From Rhodomyrtus psidioides (Eukaryota; Streptophyta; Magnoliopsida; Myrtales; Myrtaceae), in NCBI GenBank assembly GCA_021437785.1, contig JAILYB010000062.1, forward strand, positions 930,001-994,000: a DNA stretch of 64,000 bases, given 5' to 3'. The notes under the pieces were generated by a model. The model saw only the letters and a program-made list of their open reading frames with translations, searched no databases and was not told the DNA's origin. Both the position numbers and the translations under genes were made by a program. Positions 34,947 through 46,006 of this stretch are shown in pieces. The number at the start of each line of letters is the position of its first letter. Positions within the stretch are counted from its first letter, which is position 1.

Positions 34947-35724
34947 TAGGGGTATGCATGGTCCAGGCCGGTCCAGTCTTGGCATGGAATCGGGGACCGG
35001 ACCAGTAATCCCGATCCCCATATTTTTGGGACCACAGACCGGACCAGGATCGGCGATCCAGGCTGGTCTCGATCCGAGCCTAGTAGGACCGCTAAATCCA
35101 ATTGCTTATAAAAATCTAGCCCTTAGAAATTACAATACAATGTTAATTTACAATTTATAATCAACCTACGACGACAAAACAACCACGTAAATGCTAGGGC
35201 CACCCAACGTGTGTTCGATCCGGCCTTGAAGCTTCACGTGATCTTTTCTCCTCGTAATCGACGCTCACATGTGGCCCGCTGAACTCAGGTAGGCGATGAC
35301 ACTGAACTCGGATTTTATTTCTTTCTTTTTTATTTTTGGTTGTGAAAAAAAAAGATTTCTCAAATCTGCATAATGACTCGAGTTTCTGTCCTCATGCACG
35401 TGCGTGATTATTCTTCGTGCACGTGCCATCATAAGGAACAGATCTTATCATCAATTATGATTTGATTTTGTCAAAAAGTAATACCAAAACCCAAATTGCT
35501 AAATAATACGTATAATAACACCACTAAACTCAAGAGGCGTGAGATGAGATTAATTTTTTTAAAAAAAAAAAAAACATTGGCGGTCCTGTCCAAACCGGGC
35601 CGATCCGGTCCCAAACCATGGAATCGGGGACCTGACCGCCAACCTCAAAAACCGGACCAACCCGGCCGGTCCGAACCAATCCTGGGCTGGTCCAGGTTGG
35701 TCCGGCACAGTTTGCACACCCCTA
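34947..35724 (-). mobile_element. Non-autonomous hAT-like element with GGTCCGG-rich ends, copy A
   Basis: A perfect 8-bp target duplication, ATATTAGC (34939-34946 and 35725-35732), indicates the hAT superfamily. The ends are TAGGGGTATGCATGGTCC and inverted TAGGGGTGTGCAAACTG. About 150 bp inside each end is packed with GGTCCGG/CCGGACC motifs, while the middle is AT-rich and non-coding. Copy B at 42550-43334 has the same structure in the opposite orientation. Confidence 0.88.
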
Positions 35725-35949
35725 ATATTAGCATTAATTAAATGCTAACATAAATTTTATATGTACAAAGATGCCATTAAACGACAAACCCTACTTTTGA
35801 TCATTGGCTAACAAATACAAATTGGTGTCTTATACTCATGAGCATTGCTATTAAAGACAGTGTCAGTTATCAACATTCTTTCTCATTCGGCAAATACGTA
35901 CTTGATGATAACAAGAGCAATGACAAAAAAAAGTCCAAAAAATTACTTA

Positions 35950-36486
35950 GGGCGCGCGCATGGCAACACTTCTACTTCAGAAATCATTTCTAAAGCTGAA
36001 GTTGATTTTTCAACTTCTTCATCAGAAGTTGATTTCTACTTCTGAAATTTTCTACTTTTGAAACAGCCGGTGACCGGTGGCGGCCGGCGACTGACGGCGG
36101 CGGGCGGCAACTGGCGGAGACCGCGACAGTGGCGGGCGGCAGCGGCGGCGGCCGGCGATCGGCGGCGACCTGCGACGGGCTGCGGTCGGCGACGGCCGGC
36201 GATCGGCGGTGGCGGGCGGCGGCGGCCGGCGATGGGGGACGGTGGCGACGGACTTTGGTCGGTAAAAATCATTGTAGTTGAAGAAGTGATTTCTTTTTTA
36301 GAAGTTACAATTTTTAGCTTCTCAAAGTTGGCAAAAAATCCAATCAGAAGTAGAAATTCTCAATATTTTTACCAAACGGCTTTCAGCTTCAGAAGCACTT
36401 CTAAAGTATCTTTACCAAACAGATTTCTGCTCCAGAATGACTTTTGAAGTAGAAATTTTCTTTCAGAAGTGTTACCATGCGCACCT
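35950..36486 (+). mobile_element. TIR element with a GC-rich core (family M-like, copy 3)
   Basis: The left end GGGCGCGCGCATGGCAACAC and the right end GTGTTACCATGCGCACC are inverted. TTA stands on both sides (35947-35949 and 36487-36489), consistent with a 3-bp PIF/Harbinger-type duplication. Subterminal AGAAGT/ACTTCT motifs recur. The core (36060-36250) is an extreme GCCGGCGA/CGGCGG repeat. Frames across the core are low-complexity and not genes. Confidence 0.7.
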
Positions 36487-36699
36487 TTAAATTTCGTATG
36501 TTACGAAAAAGTTTTTGCGAACTTGCATGTCGGTACGATCGAACACGAAAAATTCCGTGTATTTTGTACTTAAAAAAGGCCCAAATCCGTTTTACGAGGC
36601 TCGAAAGAAAGATTAGAAAAAGTAAGTGTCCACGAAATAAACCAATTTTTACATTAATGATTCTCGTCGCATTCTTGTCGACCCTCGGATGATCCTCAC

Positions 36700-36701
<2 letters not shown>

Positions 36702-36740
<39 letters not shown>
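36702..36740 (+). repeat. (GA)n microsatellite
   Basis: About 19 uninterrupted GA units. Long frames on the minus strand run through it as Leu-Ser repeats and are not supported as genes. Confidence 0.85.
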
Positions 36741-36741
<1 letters not shown>

Positions 36742-38350
36742 GTGCCCGTTTAAAAGTGCGAACTGAGTCGACCGTTGGAAGCACTCGAGTCGTTCTACGC
36801 AACACCCACGCGCCCCCAACTGCACGCGCTTCTTCCCACAAATCACAAATGTCTTGCTCCTCCCCCAGCGAAAGACAAACTACACGGTGGAGAGCCACAA
36901 CCGAAGGTTTTGACGGTTGGAGTAACGGCAAGTATTTGAGTATGTTTTTTTAACCGTCTCATTTTACGACAATTAGTACGTCAATCCGGCACATGCGTTA
37001 AATCTATTGAGGCCGTTAAGTTTCAGTAGACGAGACTCCTCTTTAATCTTAAGAATGTTGATTTTAAGAATGAATGATTGCCCTTTTCCGACCCTTCCCG
37101 ACTTAACCGTAGAGTGGTAGATTCAGAGTGCACACACCTAAACCAATCAAATGAGTAGGATCGAAAATTGTCTGATCCAAATAGACATATTTAAGTGATT
37201 TTGATCCATTTTTCTATACAATGCAAATCTAGTAACTCATGCGCGATCCAACACATATCCGACCTGATTCATATTCATAGAACACTTCGATATCCAATCA
37301 AATCTGGAAAAACTCACTCCCAAACTGGAGTGAAAGTGAGGAGCGAGCGAGGGCGAATGAGTCATAGAGATTGATTGGGTATAAGTAAGTTGTAAATCTA
37401 TTTATGATTAATTTAACACTCATATTATATTTAAATCAGTTTATTGAATATAACTAATCCATCAAATACGGGTTAATAAATAGATTTATTACCTACTTGA
37501 ACATGTCTAAACACACCAGATCCACGCGGTAATATCTCCTTAGTCTAGATAGGAACGAATGAATACTCGATTGGCGATCCACCCGATCCATCAAATTCTT
37601 CATTGGATAACCAAACGGATGAATACTCGATTGGCGAGTTGCTAAACCTTTCGTGCTTGTTTTGCAATCTACTAAGCTTTGAAAATTAAACCCTTAGATA
37701 ATTAGTAACTTTATCCGTTAGTTAAAACGAATGATCCTCCTTGGTAAATGCCAGGTCACCAAATCTGAATCAAAGCACTGTTCCCTTATTTCATAGATCG
37801 CGAGCCGTAGGCAAAGGTTTTATATTGTCTAGATTGGATCTATCGATTTTCGATTGAATAACAAAGTAAAGTTACGATCCATTCTTTTCATGGAAAAATG
37901 AGCGATTTTGAAATCATTTTTCATCTGCTGACGAAAACGAATGAGCAAAAAATAAATTCATTGTTTTCCGTAACAATTTAAATGCAAATTATTATCGAAT
38001 TGTTTATTGTCAAATTATTTTTTAAAAACTATTTTTTTCTTGCGAAATAATCTATGCTTCAGACCGCATCAAAGGACAGAAAAAAATAATACTCGTGAGA
38101 TCAGAAATTGATTTTTTCTACTCCTTTGCGCAGTAATTTTTTTTTTTTACGCGAATGGATTTTTACTTTTAAAAGTTATGCTATCACGTAAATTTTCTAT
38201 TTTAGAAATATTCTTAGTGCCCGAAATTCTTTTACTACGTTGTTGTCATAGTGCAAACAAACGATCTTCCGTATCCAATTTCAAATCTGGGGATCCAAGG
38301 GAAAAAGAAAAGAAAAAGAAAAGACCGTTCCTCGTTTTCTGTGCCCTCTT
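36741..38350. other. Intergenic, no gene recognised
   Basis: AT-rich spacer. The last few hundred bases are probably the promoter of the CHUP1-like gene. Nothing else is recognisable. Confidence 0.4.

Positions 38351-38360
<10 letters not shown>

Positions 38361-38404
<44 letters not shown>
38361..38404 (+). repeat. (CT)n tract in the CHUP1-like gene leader or promoter
   Basis: About 21 CT units follow a run of C. CT-rich leaders are common in plant genes. A complementary GA tract lies 110 bp downstream, still before the start codon. Confidence 0.85.
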
Positions 38405-38508
38405 AGCAAGAAACATCAAAAGGACATCTCTCGTCCTCGTAGCCTTTTCCTTGTTTTTCCTCTCTTAACATGTAACAAGGAACACTCCAAGTACCAAGAA
38501 CGAGAACC

Positions 38509-38514
<6 letters not shown>

Positions 38515-38547
<33 letters not shown>
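38515..38547 (+). repeat. (GA)n tract in the CHUP1-like gene leader
   Basis: About 16 GA units lie 50 bp before the ATG at 38597. They are complementary to the CT tract at 38361-38404, so a transcript containing both could pair into a long hairpin. Confidence 0.85.
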
Positions 38548-38551
<4 letters not shown>

Positions 38552-38596
38552 ACCAGAAGAAGAAGAAGCTCTCGTCGAAGAGTTGGGTCCATAACA

Positions 38597-41500
38597 ATGG
38601 TAGCCGGCAAAGTGAAGATGGCGATGGGCCTCCAGAAGTCCCCGAAGCCCGACACCCCGCCTCCGCCGAAGCCGCCCTCGCCCTCTCCCAGCTCCGCCAA
38701 GAGCTCCTCCCAGAAGGCGGCGTCGGCGTTCGGCCGCTCCTTCGGGGCCTACTTCCCTCGCTCCTCCGCCCAGGTCCAGCCCCGCCCCCCCGACATCTCC
38801 GAGCTCATCCGCCTCGTCGAGGACCTCCGTGAGCGCGAGTCCCGCCTCAAGACCGAGCTCCTCGAGCACAAGCTCGTCCGGGAGACGGCCTCCCTCGTCC
38901 CGGTGCTCGAGGGCGTCATCTGCTCCAAGAACGCCGATATTGCCAAGTCGGTGAGGCGGATCGAGGAGCTCGAAGCAGCGAACGAGAGGCTGAGGCGCGA
39001 CCTGGAGGCGTCCAGGTGTAGGTTCGAGGAAGATAAGAAGGCGAGCGAAGAGAGAGCCAAGGAGATGGAGGCGGAGATTTCCGAGTTGAAGAAGGCGGCG
39101 GCGGCGGCGGCTGCGACGCCGGCATCGTCTTCGGCGTCGTCGGATCGCATGCTCGGCGATGAGCTCTGTTCGTCGCAGAGGTTTCAGGCTGCCGCTGCGT
39201 CCGACGCCACCTCGAGGTCCGCGAGCATGGCCAAGATATTGAAGAAAGGGGCAAAGCCTAGCGACGTCGCGACGAGTCAAGAGAATCATCGGCTCGAGCG
39301 GTCGGATTCGAAGAGAGAGGAAGTAGCAACGGCGGCGGAGATCGAGCGGCCGAGGCACTCGCGTTGCAACTCGGACGAGCTCGCCGAGTCGGCTCTGTCC
39401 TCCGTCCCCGCCAGATCCCGCGCCCCTAGGGTTCCGAAGCCGCCCCCGAAGCGCTCCGCCTCGCTGCCGCCGTCCCTACAAGGGTCGTCTCCACCGGCGC
39501 CGCCGCCTCCGCCTCCTCCTCCGCCGGCGAGGAGCGCTCCCGCTCCGCCTCCGCCGCCCCCTCCGCCGAGGGGCGCGAGGCCGGTGCCGGAGAAGGTGAG
39601 GAGAGTGCCGGAGGTGGTGGAGTTCTACCACTCGCTGATGCGGAGGGACTCGAGGAGGGACTCCGGCGGAGGAGCCGCAACGGACGCCCCGCCGGCGACG
39701 GCGAACGCCCGGGACATGATCGGCGAGATCGAGAACCGGTCGACTCACTTGCTCGCGGTAGGTGTTTGCCGAAATTTCCCGGTCCCACTCGGGGCTGGCG
39801 TTCTCGCTCGAATTTACAATTTCTGCCACTGAGAGTTGTCAGTGACTCAGAGCGATGGCTGTGCAAAAGCAGCAAAATTTCGGTCTGGTCCCCTTTGCTT
39901 TTAAGAGTCCAACTTTTTGGACTCTTATGCTGTCTTGCTTACAAGATGAGACAGGGATCAGATTCGACGGAAAGATAAAAAGATAACGAAAGTGAAAGTT
40001 CTCTCCCGAAAATCATAAGGGCAATTTCAAAATTTCAATTAGCATGTTAATCCCTTCCGCTTCCGCCATTTTTGATGAGCTTCATCTCCCGGTGTTCCGA
40101 TCTTGTTGCAGATAAAGACGGACGTGGAGACGCAGGGGGACTTCATCAGGTTCTTGATCAAGGAGGTCGAGGAAGCCGCGTTCACGGGCATTGAGGAGGT
40201 CGTGCCTTTCGTCAAATGGCTTGACGATGAGCTCTCTTATCTGGTAATCATCGTTGTCATGCGTGATAGCACCAATGCTCTGCTTTTTCTTTAGCTTCAG
40301 CAAAGAGGAGGCAAAAAACCACTGAAGCTCTGTCTAATTTGATTAGGTGGACGAAAGGGCAGTGTTGAAGCACTTTGATTGGCCGGAGCAGAAGGCCGAC
40401 GCTCTCCGCGAGGCTGCGTTCGGGTACTGTGATCTCAAGAAGCTCGAGTCGGAGGCCTCGTCATTCCGGGACGACCCCCGCCAGACGTGCGGCCCTTCCC
40501 TCAAGAAAATGCAGGGGTTGCTCGAAAAGTAGGGAACTCTCGGGACTTTACCACCTCGATAAGTTCAGATCTTGAACCTGATAATGTCTGGCTTTTTTGC
40601 TTATGATTGTGGTGGTGTCTCTTGCTTGTGACAGATTGGAGCATGGTGTTTACAATCTCTCTCGGATGAGAGAATCCGCAGGCAAGAGGTACAAAGGGTT
40701 CCAGATCCCCATGGATTGGATGCTCGAAAATGGGATTGTAAGCCAGGTAATGATTCATAACAAAATGGAAATCATCATTTCATTCTCGCTAGTTAGCATT
40801 TGAAATTGCAAACGAGAAGATGATCTCTGTTCACTCATTTCTTATCGGGCATGCATGATGCGGTATGCATCGCCGCGAGTAAAACTTTCGTAGCTGCAGA
40901 TACAGAGTTTGAGGTGGTCCCCTGTTTCTGATTCATAATCAAGCAATTCGAGATGGAACCCATTTTTTTAATGTGTCTTCAGAAGATGACAAACGCGGAA
41001 GGTTTGATCTTTTCCTTTGGTCTGCTCTGCGCGTGCCTCTCTGCATGGGCACATGTGAGAGAGAGCTCACTCCCATGAAGAAGAGACCCAGATTTGAAAA
41101 TGCAGCTTCTTGTCACCTTCCTTTTTATGGTCTCTCCTGGGAACCCTTGGGAGAAAACAGAGGAGCAGATTCAGGATTTGACCGTCTTTGCATTGGCCAT
41201 TTCCGTTATCAAAAGCTGAAAACCTAGATTCCACTCCATATACTCGATTAATCTACGGAGGGTTTGTCCGCATTCTGCGGTCTTTGGAAAGGTCCAAACC
41301 TTATGGGAATTCTCATTGATTAATCTGTATGAACCTCCTCTAGGTAGGGCTGGTTAAAGAAAGCAATTAAAATCATGTGGGCACTTGTTTGCAATTGAGT
41401 TTGCATACCCATTGATTCCAGCTTCATCAATCAAAGTAATAATTTGTCAATTGGGACTTAAATACTTTGCGTGCCGGCTCGAACTGCGGTGCGATCTGGT

Positions 41501-42062
41501 AAATTTTGTATTGAACGCGATTCAGAATTTCTTTTATGAGGTCTAGGGAGGAAGTCGAGAAACGGGTATGCTAGAAGATGAAATCATTGAGAAATTGGCA
41601 TGGTAGTCTTGACTTGCTTGTAGAGGAGAACAGGCATAGATATTAGACAAGTTGATGAAAGTGCGTATTACCGTTAATTGCAGTTTAAACTTGCCTCGGT
41701 GAAACTAGCAATGAAGTACATGAAGAGAGTGTCTGCAGAACTCGAGTTGTGCGGCGGCGGCAGCCCGGAAGAGGAAGAGCTTATAGTACAAGGGGTTCGG
41801 TTTGCATTCCGAGTACATCAGGTAATAGTTCTCTCCCTCCATCTTTCTTGCCCCCCGATCGCAAGCAGGTTGAGCTTCATTCTGTGATGAACTGGCTGAT
41901 GATGGAGGTCCGTGTTCGTGTTGTGTGATTCGGCAGTTTGCAGGAGGATTCGACGTCGAGACCATGAAAGCGTTTCAAGAGTTGAGAGATAAGGCGAACT
42001 CGTGCCATGTACAATGCCAAAACCAGCATCAAAAACTCGTGTGCAAGTCCACTCCTTGTTAA
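38597..42062 (+). CDS. CHUP1-like coiled-coil, proline-rich protein
   Basis: CHUP1 links chloroplasts to actin for light-driven movement; relatives such as IPGA1 bind microtubules and shape cells. Six exons are 38597-39757, 40112-40243, 40347-40528, 40635-40746, 41684-41821 and 41937-42062, all GT-AG and in frame, giving 616 aa. The order is: a Pro/Ser-rich N terminus; a coiled coil at about residues 68-170 (DISELIRLVEDLRERESRLK onward, Glu/Lys/Arg-rich); a Ser-rich linker; a proline-rich actin or profilin-binding type segment at about 285-335; and the conserved C-terminal domain (VVEFYHSLMRRD, GDFIRFLIKEVEEAAFT, FVKWLDDELSYLVDERAVLKHFDWPEQKADALREAAFGYCDL split over exons, LKLAMKYMKRVS-like, FDVETMKAFQELRDKA). 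It is much shorter than CHUP1 itself and lacks its long N-terminal chloroplast-envelope region. The closer match is therefore the short CHUP1-like/IPGA1-like group. Exon 1 is strongly GC-rich. Confidence 0.93.
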
Positions 42063-42541
42063 TGGTCTGTAGCGAACTCAGCTTCAGAAATTGCCGAATT
42101 CGGTCTCTCGTTCTGTTGTGAAAATAGAATACGTTTGTCGATCATCAATACCGGTGGCGGAAAGCCACCGCCGCCTTAGAGTTCGGTTATTGTTTTATCC
42201 GATCTTGTTCCCCGAGTTCATTTAGGCCATCGTCTCATCCCCTTCGAGATTTTGCCCCTGAAGTGGCTTCCGAACACGAATGTATGTCTATCATAATACA
42301 TCCATCATCGATCAAAGATCCGAAAATGTCCGATCGACCATCCTCGTCTATAAAATGTTCGAGAGGATGATGGATTATGGTGCGATGGATTGGATATCGA
42401 ACTAACGGGCTTTGGATCGGGGCGATCGCACAGCATCCGAGCCGAATTGGGTGAATCTCACTTGAGACCCATCTCATTCAATGTAGAGGGTCGAAATATC
42501 GTTCTGATGTTGCCGATGAACTTATGTTCTAAGCCTCGTAA
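42063..42541. other. 3' flank of the CHUP1-like gene
   Basis: Probably the 3' UTR and terminator region of the CHUP1-like gene, ending at the hAT-like insertion. No other gene is visible. Confidence 0.5.
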
Positions 42542-42549
42542 TCTGCGCC

Positions 42550-43334
42550 TAGGAGTGTGCAAACTGGACCGAACCGGTCCGGCCCGGGCGGGTTGGTTCG
42601 GTCCTTAAGGTTGGCGGTCCGGTCCTCGGTCCCAATAAACGGGACCGGTGACTGGGCGGTGCGGTCCCCGGGTTCCATGGTTTGGGATCGGACCGGCCCG
42701 GCAATGTTTTTTTTTTAAAAAAAGCTAATCTAGTTAACCTAATGATTTATGTTTTTTAAAAAATAAAGTAATGAAACATCAATTGGACATACTTCTTGAG
42801 AAGGGAACAAAAAGAAAGCTAACAAACACAGGAGACATAAAAGAAGACGCAATGGGAAACAAATGATGGATGACATAGTAAAATATGGTCAATGTGGCTT
42901 TTAGAATGAAAAAACTCTCAACCGTCTAGTACACGCACATTTACTAGTGACATTCCTATAGCTTCTATTAAAGTACAGAAAATCATTATGGAGAAAATTA
43001 AACCGGTTTTGGAGCTCAAATGAAAAGTTTGTATCAGTTCTATCATTTTGAAATATTTCCTTTCAGTTGAGATTAGCCATGAATTAACAGGGATATAAAA
43101 AATTCTAGCATTCCTGCTGTTGCATAAAAACTCCACCGAAGAAACATGTTATTTTCATAAGCAATTAGAATTAGCGGTCCTACTAGGCCGGGATCGGGAC
43201 CGGCCCGGACCAGGACCCGCCCGGATCGCTGGTCCTGGTCCGATCCGTGGTCCCGAAAATATGGGGACCGGACTACTGATTTGGTCCCCGGTTCCATGCC
43301 AAGACCGGACCGGCTCGGACCATGTACACCATTA
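42550..43334 (+). mobile_element. Non-autonomous hAT-like element with GGTCCGG-rich ends, copy B
   Basis: The same architecture as 34947-35724, inverted: the start TAGGAGTGTGCAAACTGGACC (one break) and the end GGACCATGTACACC. It is flanked by TCTGCGCC (42542-42549) and TCCGCGCC (43335-43342), an 8-bp duplication with one mismatch. Ends are GGTCCGG-rich and the middle is AT-rich. No transposase frame. Confidence 0.83.
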
Positions 43335-43441
43335 TCCGCGCCTAATCAGGCCCACCCATTTATCACATAAAACCCGACACCCGAATACCATTTTCAACCC
43401 ACCCACTCCCCAAACAACTGACCTAGGAGTCCGTGATTCAT

Positions 43442-43858
43442 AGTCATGGCCACGGGCTGGGAACTGCGAGTTCCGGTTCCAATTCCAATTTAGAGGGAAT
43501 TGGAATTGAGCCCTTAAGTGGCGGTTCCGATTTCGGGCCCTGTTACGATTCAAAATAAAATACGTAACCTCAAGTTTCGGTTACGATTTTTGAGTTTAAA
43601 ATTAAATTTTAATGAATTTGTAATAAAATTATAATCAACGGCTCTTTCTTTTTTTAATATTTTAATTTTTTATCCCGATTTTTTCACTGTTCGCGGTTCT
43701 GGGCCCGTTTCAAGGTTTGAAGAAACCGTAACCGGGCCCGTATGCCACGGGGCTGGTTCTGGTTTGGAACCGCGGGCCCAGTCAAAGGTCCGATTCCAAG
43801 TTTGATTCGGGCCGGTCCGGGTCGGGGTTTCGGGCCCAACCCGGCCCGTGACCATGAC
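43442..43858 (+). mobile_element. hAT-like MITE in the Lin0512 gene 5' flank, copy C type
   Basis: Ends AGTCATGGCCACGGGCTGGG and CCCGGCCCGTGACCATGACT are inverted with about three mismatches over 20 bp. TGATTCA stands on both sides (43434-43440 and 43859-43866 region), fitting an 8-bp hAT duplication with one mismatch. Subterminal regions are GGTTCC/GGGCCC-rich and the centre is AT-rich. It ends 76 bp before the ATG of the Lin0512-family gene. Confidence 0.75.
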
Positions 43859-43934
43859 TTGATTCAGACAGGGAAAGCAAGGAGACTCGGGAGCAGAGCG
43901 GATTCGGAGTGACGCACGCCAAACGTCCGACGAA

Positions 43935-45315
43935 ATGTCACTTCCGCTTCTACACACTGCGTTTTCCTGTCTGAACTTCGATCCCTCCCACTCGTGCATC
44001 ATCCGAAGCCATACCCAATTCTTCTCTCGCTCATCACTTCCCCATTTCACACTCCGATCTCCTCCTCTCGCGCGTCCTCGATTTCATCGCCGAGCCATTA
44101 GAGCCAAATCGGCCGCGCAGTTCGAGCTAATGGCCGACGGCGCCAGCACTGGAAGCTCCTCAAGCCCGACCATGAAGCTCTTGTTCGTGGAGATGGGTGT
44201 CGGCTATGATCAGCATGGGTCAGTGCTTTAATAGCTTGTCTCTTTATCGATGGATTGACGCCCGTTTGATCAATAAGTATCGAATTCCTCGTGCCTGGTG
44301 ATTGACGCTTGTGTGACCGAACAGGCAAGATGTTACGGCGGCAGCAATGAGGGCGTGCAGGGACGCGATTTCGTCCAATTCGATCCCCGCTTTCCGTAGA
44401 GGTAATGTCAATTCACCGTGAAACGGGATTTGGCTCGTGTTTTCGCCTGCTTCCCCGTGATCGGCAAAAAGATTAGATTTTATTGAGAATTTCGATATCA
44501 CGGGAACCTGTTACTTCTTAGGTTCTGAGAATGTAAGAGTGCCATTCAATAGGCATAGGAGGAAGATCATGTTCTGTTAATTGTGACGGGGAGTGTTGAT
44601 TTCAGCATATCGGTGTCGGTGCATTGTATTCTGATGAAATAAGGTTTCTTCAGGGTCGATACCTGGAGTCTCATTTGAGCAGATGAAACTACTGATCAAG
44701 CTCGGAGTGCCTCATTCCCTTCAGCAATCGCTTGACATTGAAAGAATCAAGTCTGTCTTTCCTTAGTGAGTATCTAAAAGTTGTTCTTTTTTTCTCGAAA
44801 GATCATTTGATTGCCTGTGAGAAATCAATCTCCAGGTTACTTCTTAGAATTAGGAAAAAGATGGCATGGGATTTTACTTGGTTCCAGTATGCTTGTATTT
44901 GGAATGAGAACAATCTAAACAGATTTTATCCTGTGGTAGTCCTATAGTTGTCTTGAAATCTGAAAAATGAGCATATGAACGTTGTTGGACATTCTGATTT
45001 GAACAAGAGTCACAACAGTGAGGTAACCATGACTGTATTAGAGTTCAAGTTTAACGATTTTGTTTTTCTTTTTGCATCATAAATGTTGAAGCATATTGCT
45101 TTTGTATTTAAATTCTAATAGCCCTTGATATTTAGGTCACCTGAGATAGTTTATGACTGTCTTTTTCGATATTGACTGATTGCAGTGGAAAAATTCTCGA
45201 TGTTGAAGTCGTGGATGGTGGACTGATATGCTCAAGTGGTGTATTAGTGGAAGAAATGGGAGACAAGACAGATGAGTGTTATATAGTGAATGCGGCAGTT
45301 TATGTTGGGTACTAG
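43935..45315 (+). CDS. Lin0512-family protein with probable organelle transit peptide
   Basis: Lin0512 (TIGR02058/PF09585) is a small domain of unknown function shared by bacteria and plants. Four exons, 43935-44218, 44325-44401, 44654-44765 and 45186-45315, join at GT-AG sites in frame and encode 200 aa. The first ~65 residues are Ser/Arg/Pro/His-rich and almost free of acidic residues, as in chloroplast or mitochondrial transit peptides. The domain runs from MKLLFVEMGVGYDQHGQDVT through RACRDAISSNSIPAF, GVSFEQMKLLIKLGVPH, and IDVEVVDGGLICSSGVLV-like sequence to VNAAVYVGY at the C terminus. An internal Met before ADGAS (about residue 66) could start a shorter cytosolic form. I see no damage. 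Molecular activity is unknown. Confidence 0.9.
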
Positions 45316-46006
45316 TATCTCATTCCCTCAGTTGCTAGGCAGGGTTTGCAACAAATCTCAGTTCCAAAACCGCAGACTGCTCTACGGATGTTCCATAGCT
45401 GATCTTTTTCTCGTTTTGCATTGCATGAGATACCATTGTACTGCTCGGCCATCTGTTTGCTATGACAAGCACTTCATGGCGTGTGGTGACTCTTGAATGT
45501 GTATTTCACATTTTCGTCTCTTGTAAAAATTTTGATACTCCTTTCTCAATCTTTATTGAGAGGCTTCTGTGGTCATTTAATTTTAGGGCAGTTTTTTCTT
45601 GAGTGGCTTACATAATTAATTGCCTGAATCAATAAGCTGAAGCTTTTTAAGAATCAACCATACTTTATAGTCTACACTTGATGGGAAGAAACGTAGACAT
45701 TAGACAAGATAGAATCAACAAGAATCTTAAACAACTTTAGAAACCAATAGGGTATTACCATATTTTATTACTTCCCCTCCTGTGCACAACTAATTTTAAA
45801 AGATATCTGCTAAAACATCAGGTTTCTTCAAAATACTATCTATTTTCACTTATGAAATATTGCTCCATGTTAGGTAGAGCAAGTATACACCATGGGTCGC
45901 ATACTTTACAGTTGATCAATTTCACCCTTGTTATCCACTATGGAGGTCAAATTTTTTGGCCCTTCAATCAATGCCGAAAGTACAACTATGACGAATGTTG
46001 ACATTT
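45316..46006. other. Convergent intergenic, 3' ends of two genes
   Basis: The Lin0512 gene (+) and the TBL gene (-) end towards each other here. The stretch is AT-rich 3' UTR and spacer with no further gene. Confidence 0.5.

Noticed and set aside
36035..36450. Long Arg/Gly/Ala/Pro-rich open frames on both strands
   Set aside because: They are low-complexity readings of the GC-rich core of a TIR element bounded at 35950-36486.
38416..39875. Long minus-strand frames opposite the CHUP1-like exon 1
   Set aside because: Exon 1 is GC-rich, which keeps antisense frames open. They have no family motifs, whereas the plus-strand frame has coiled-coil and conserved domain signatures.
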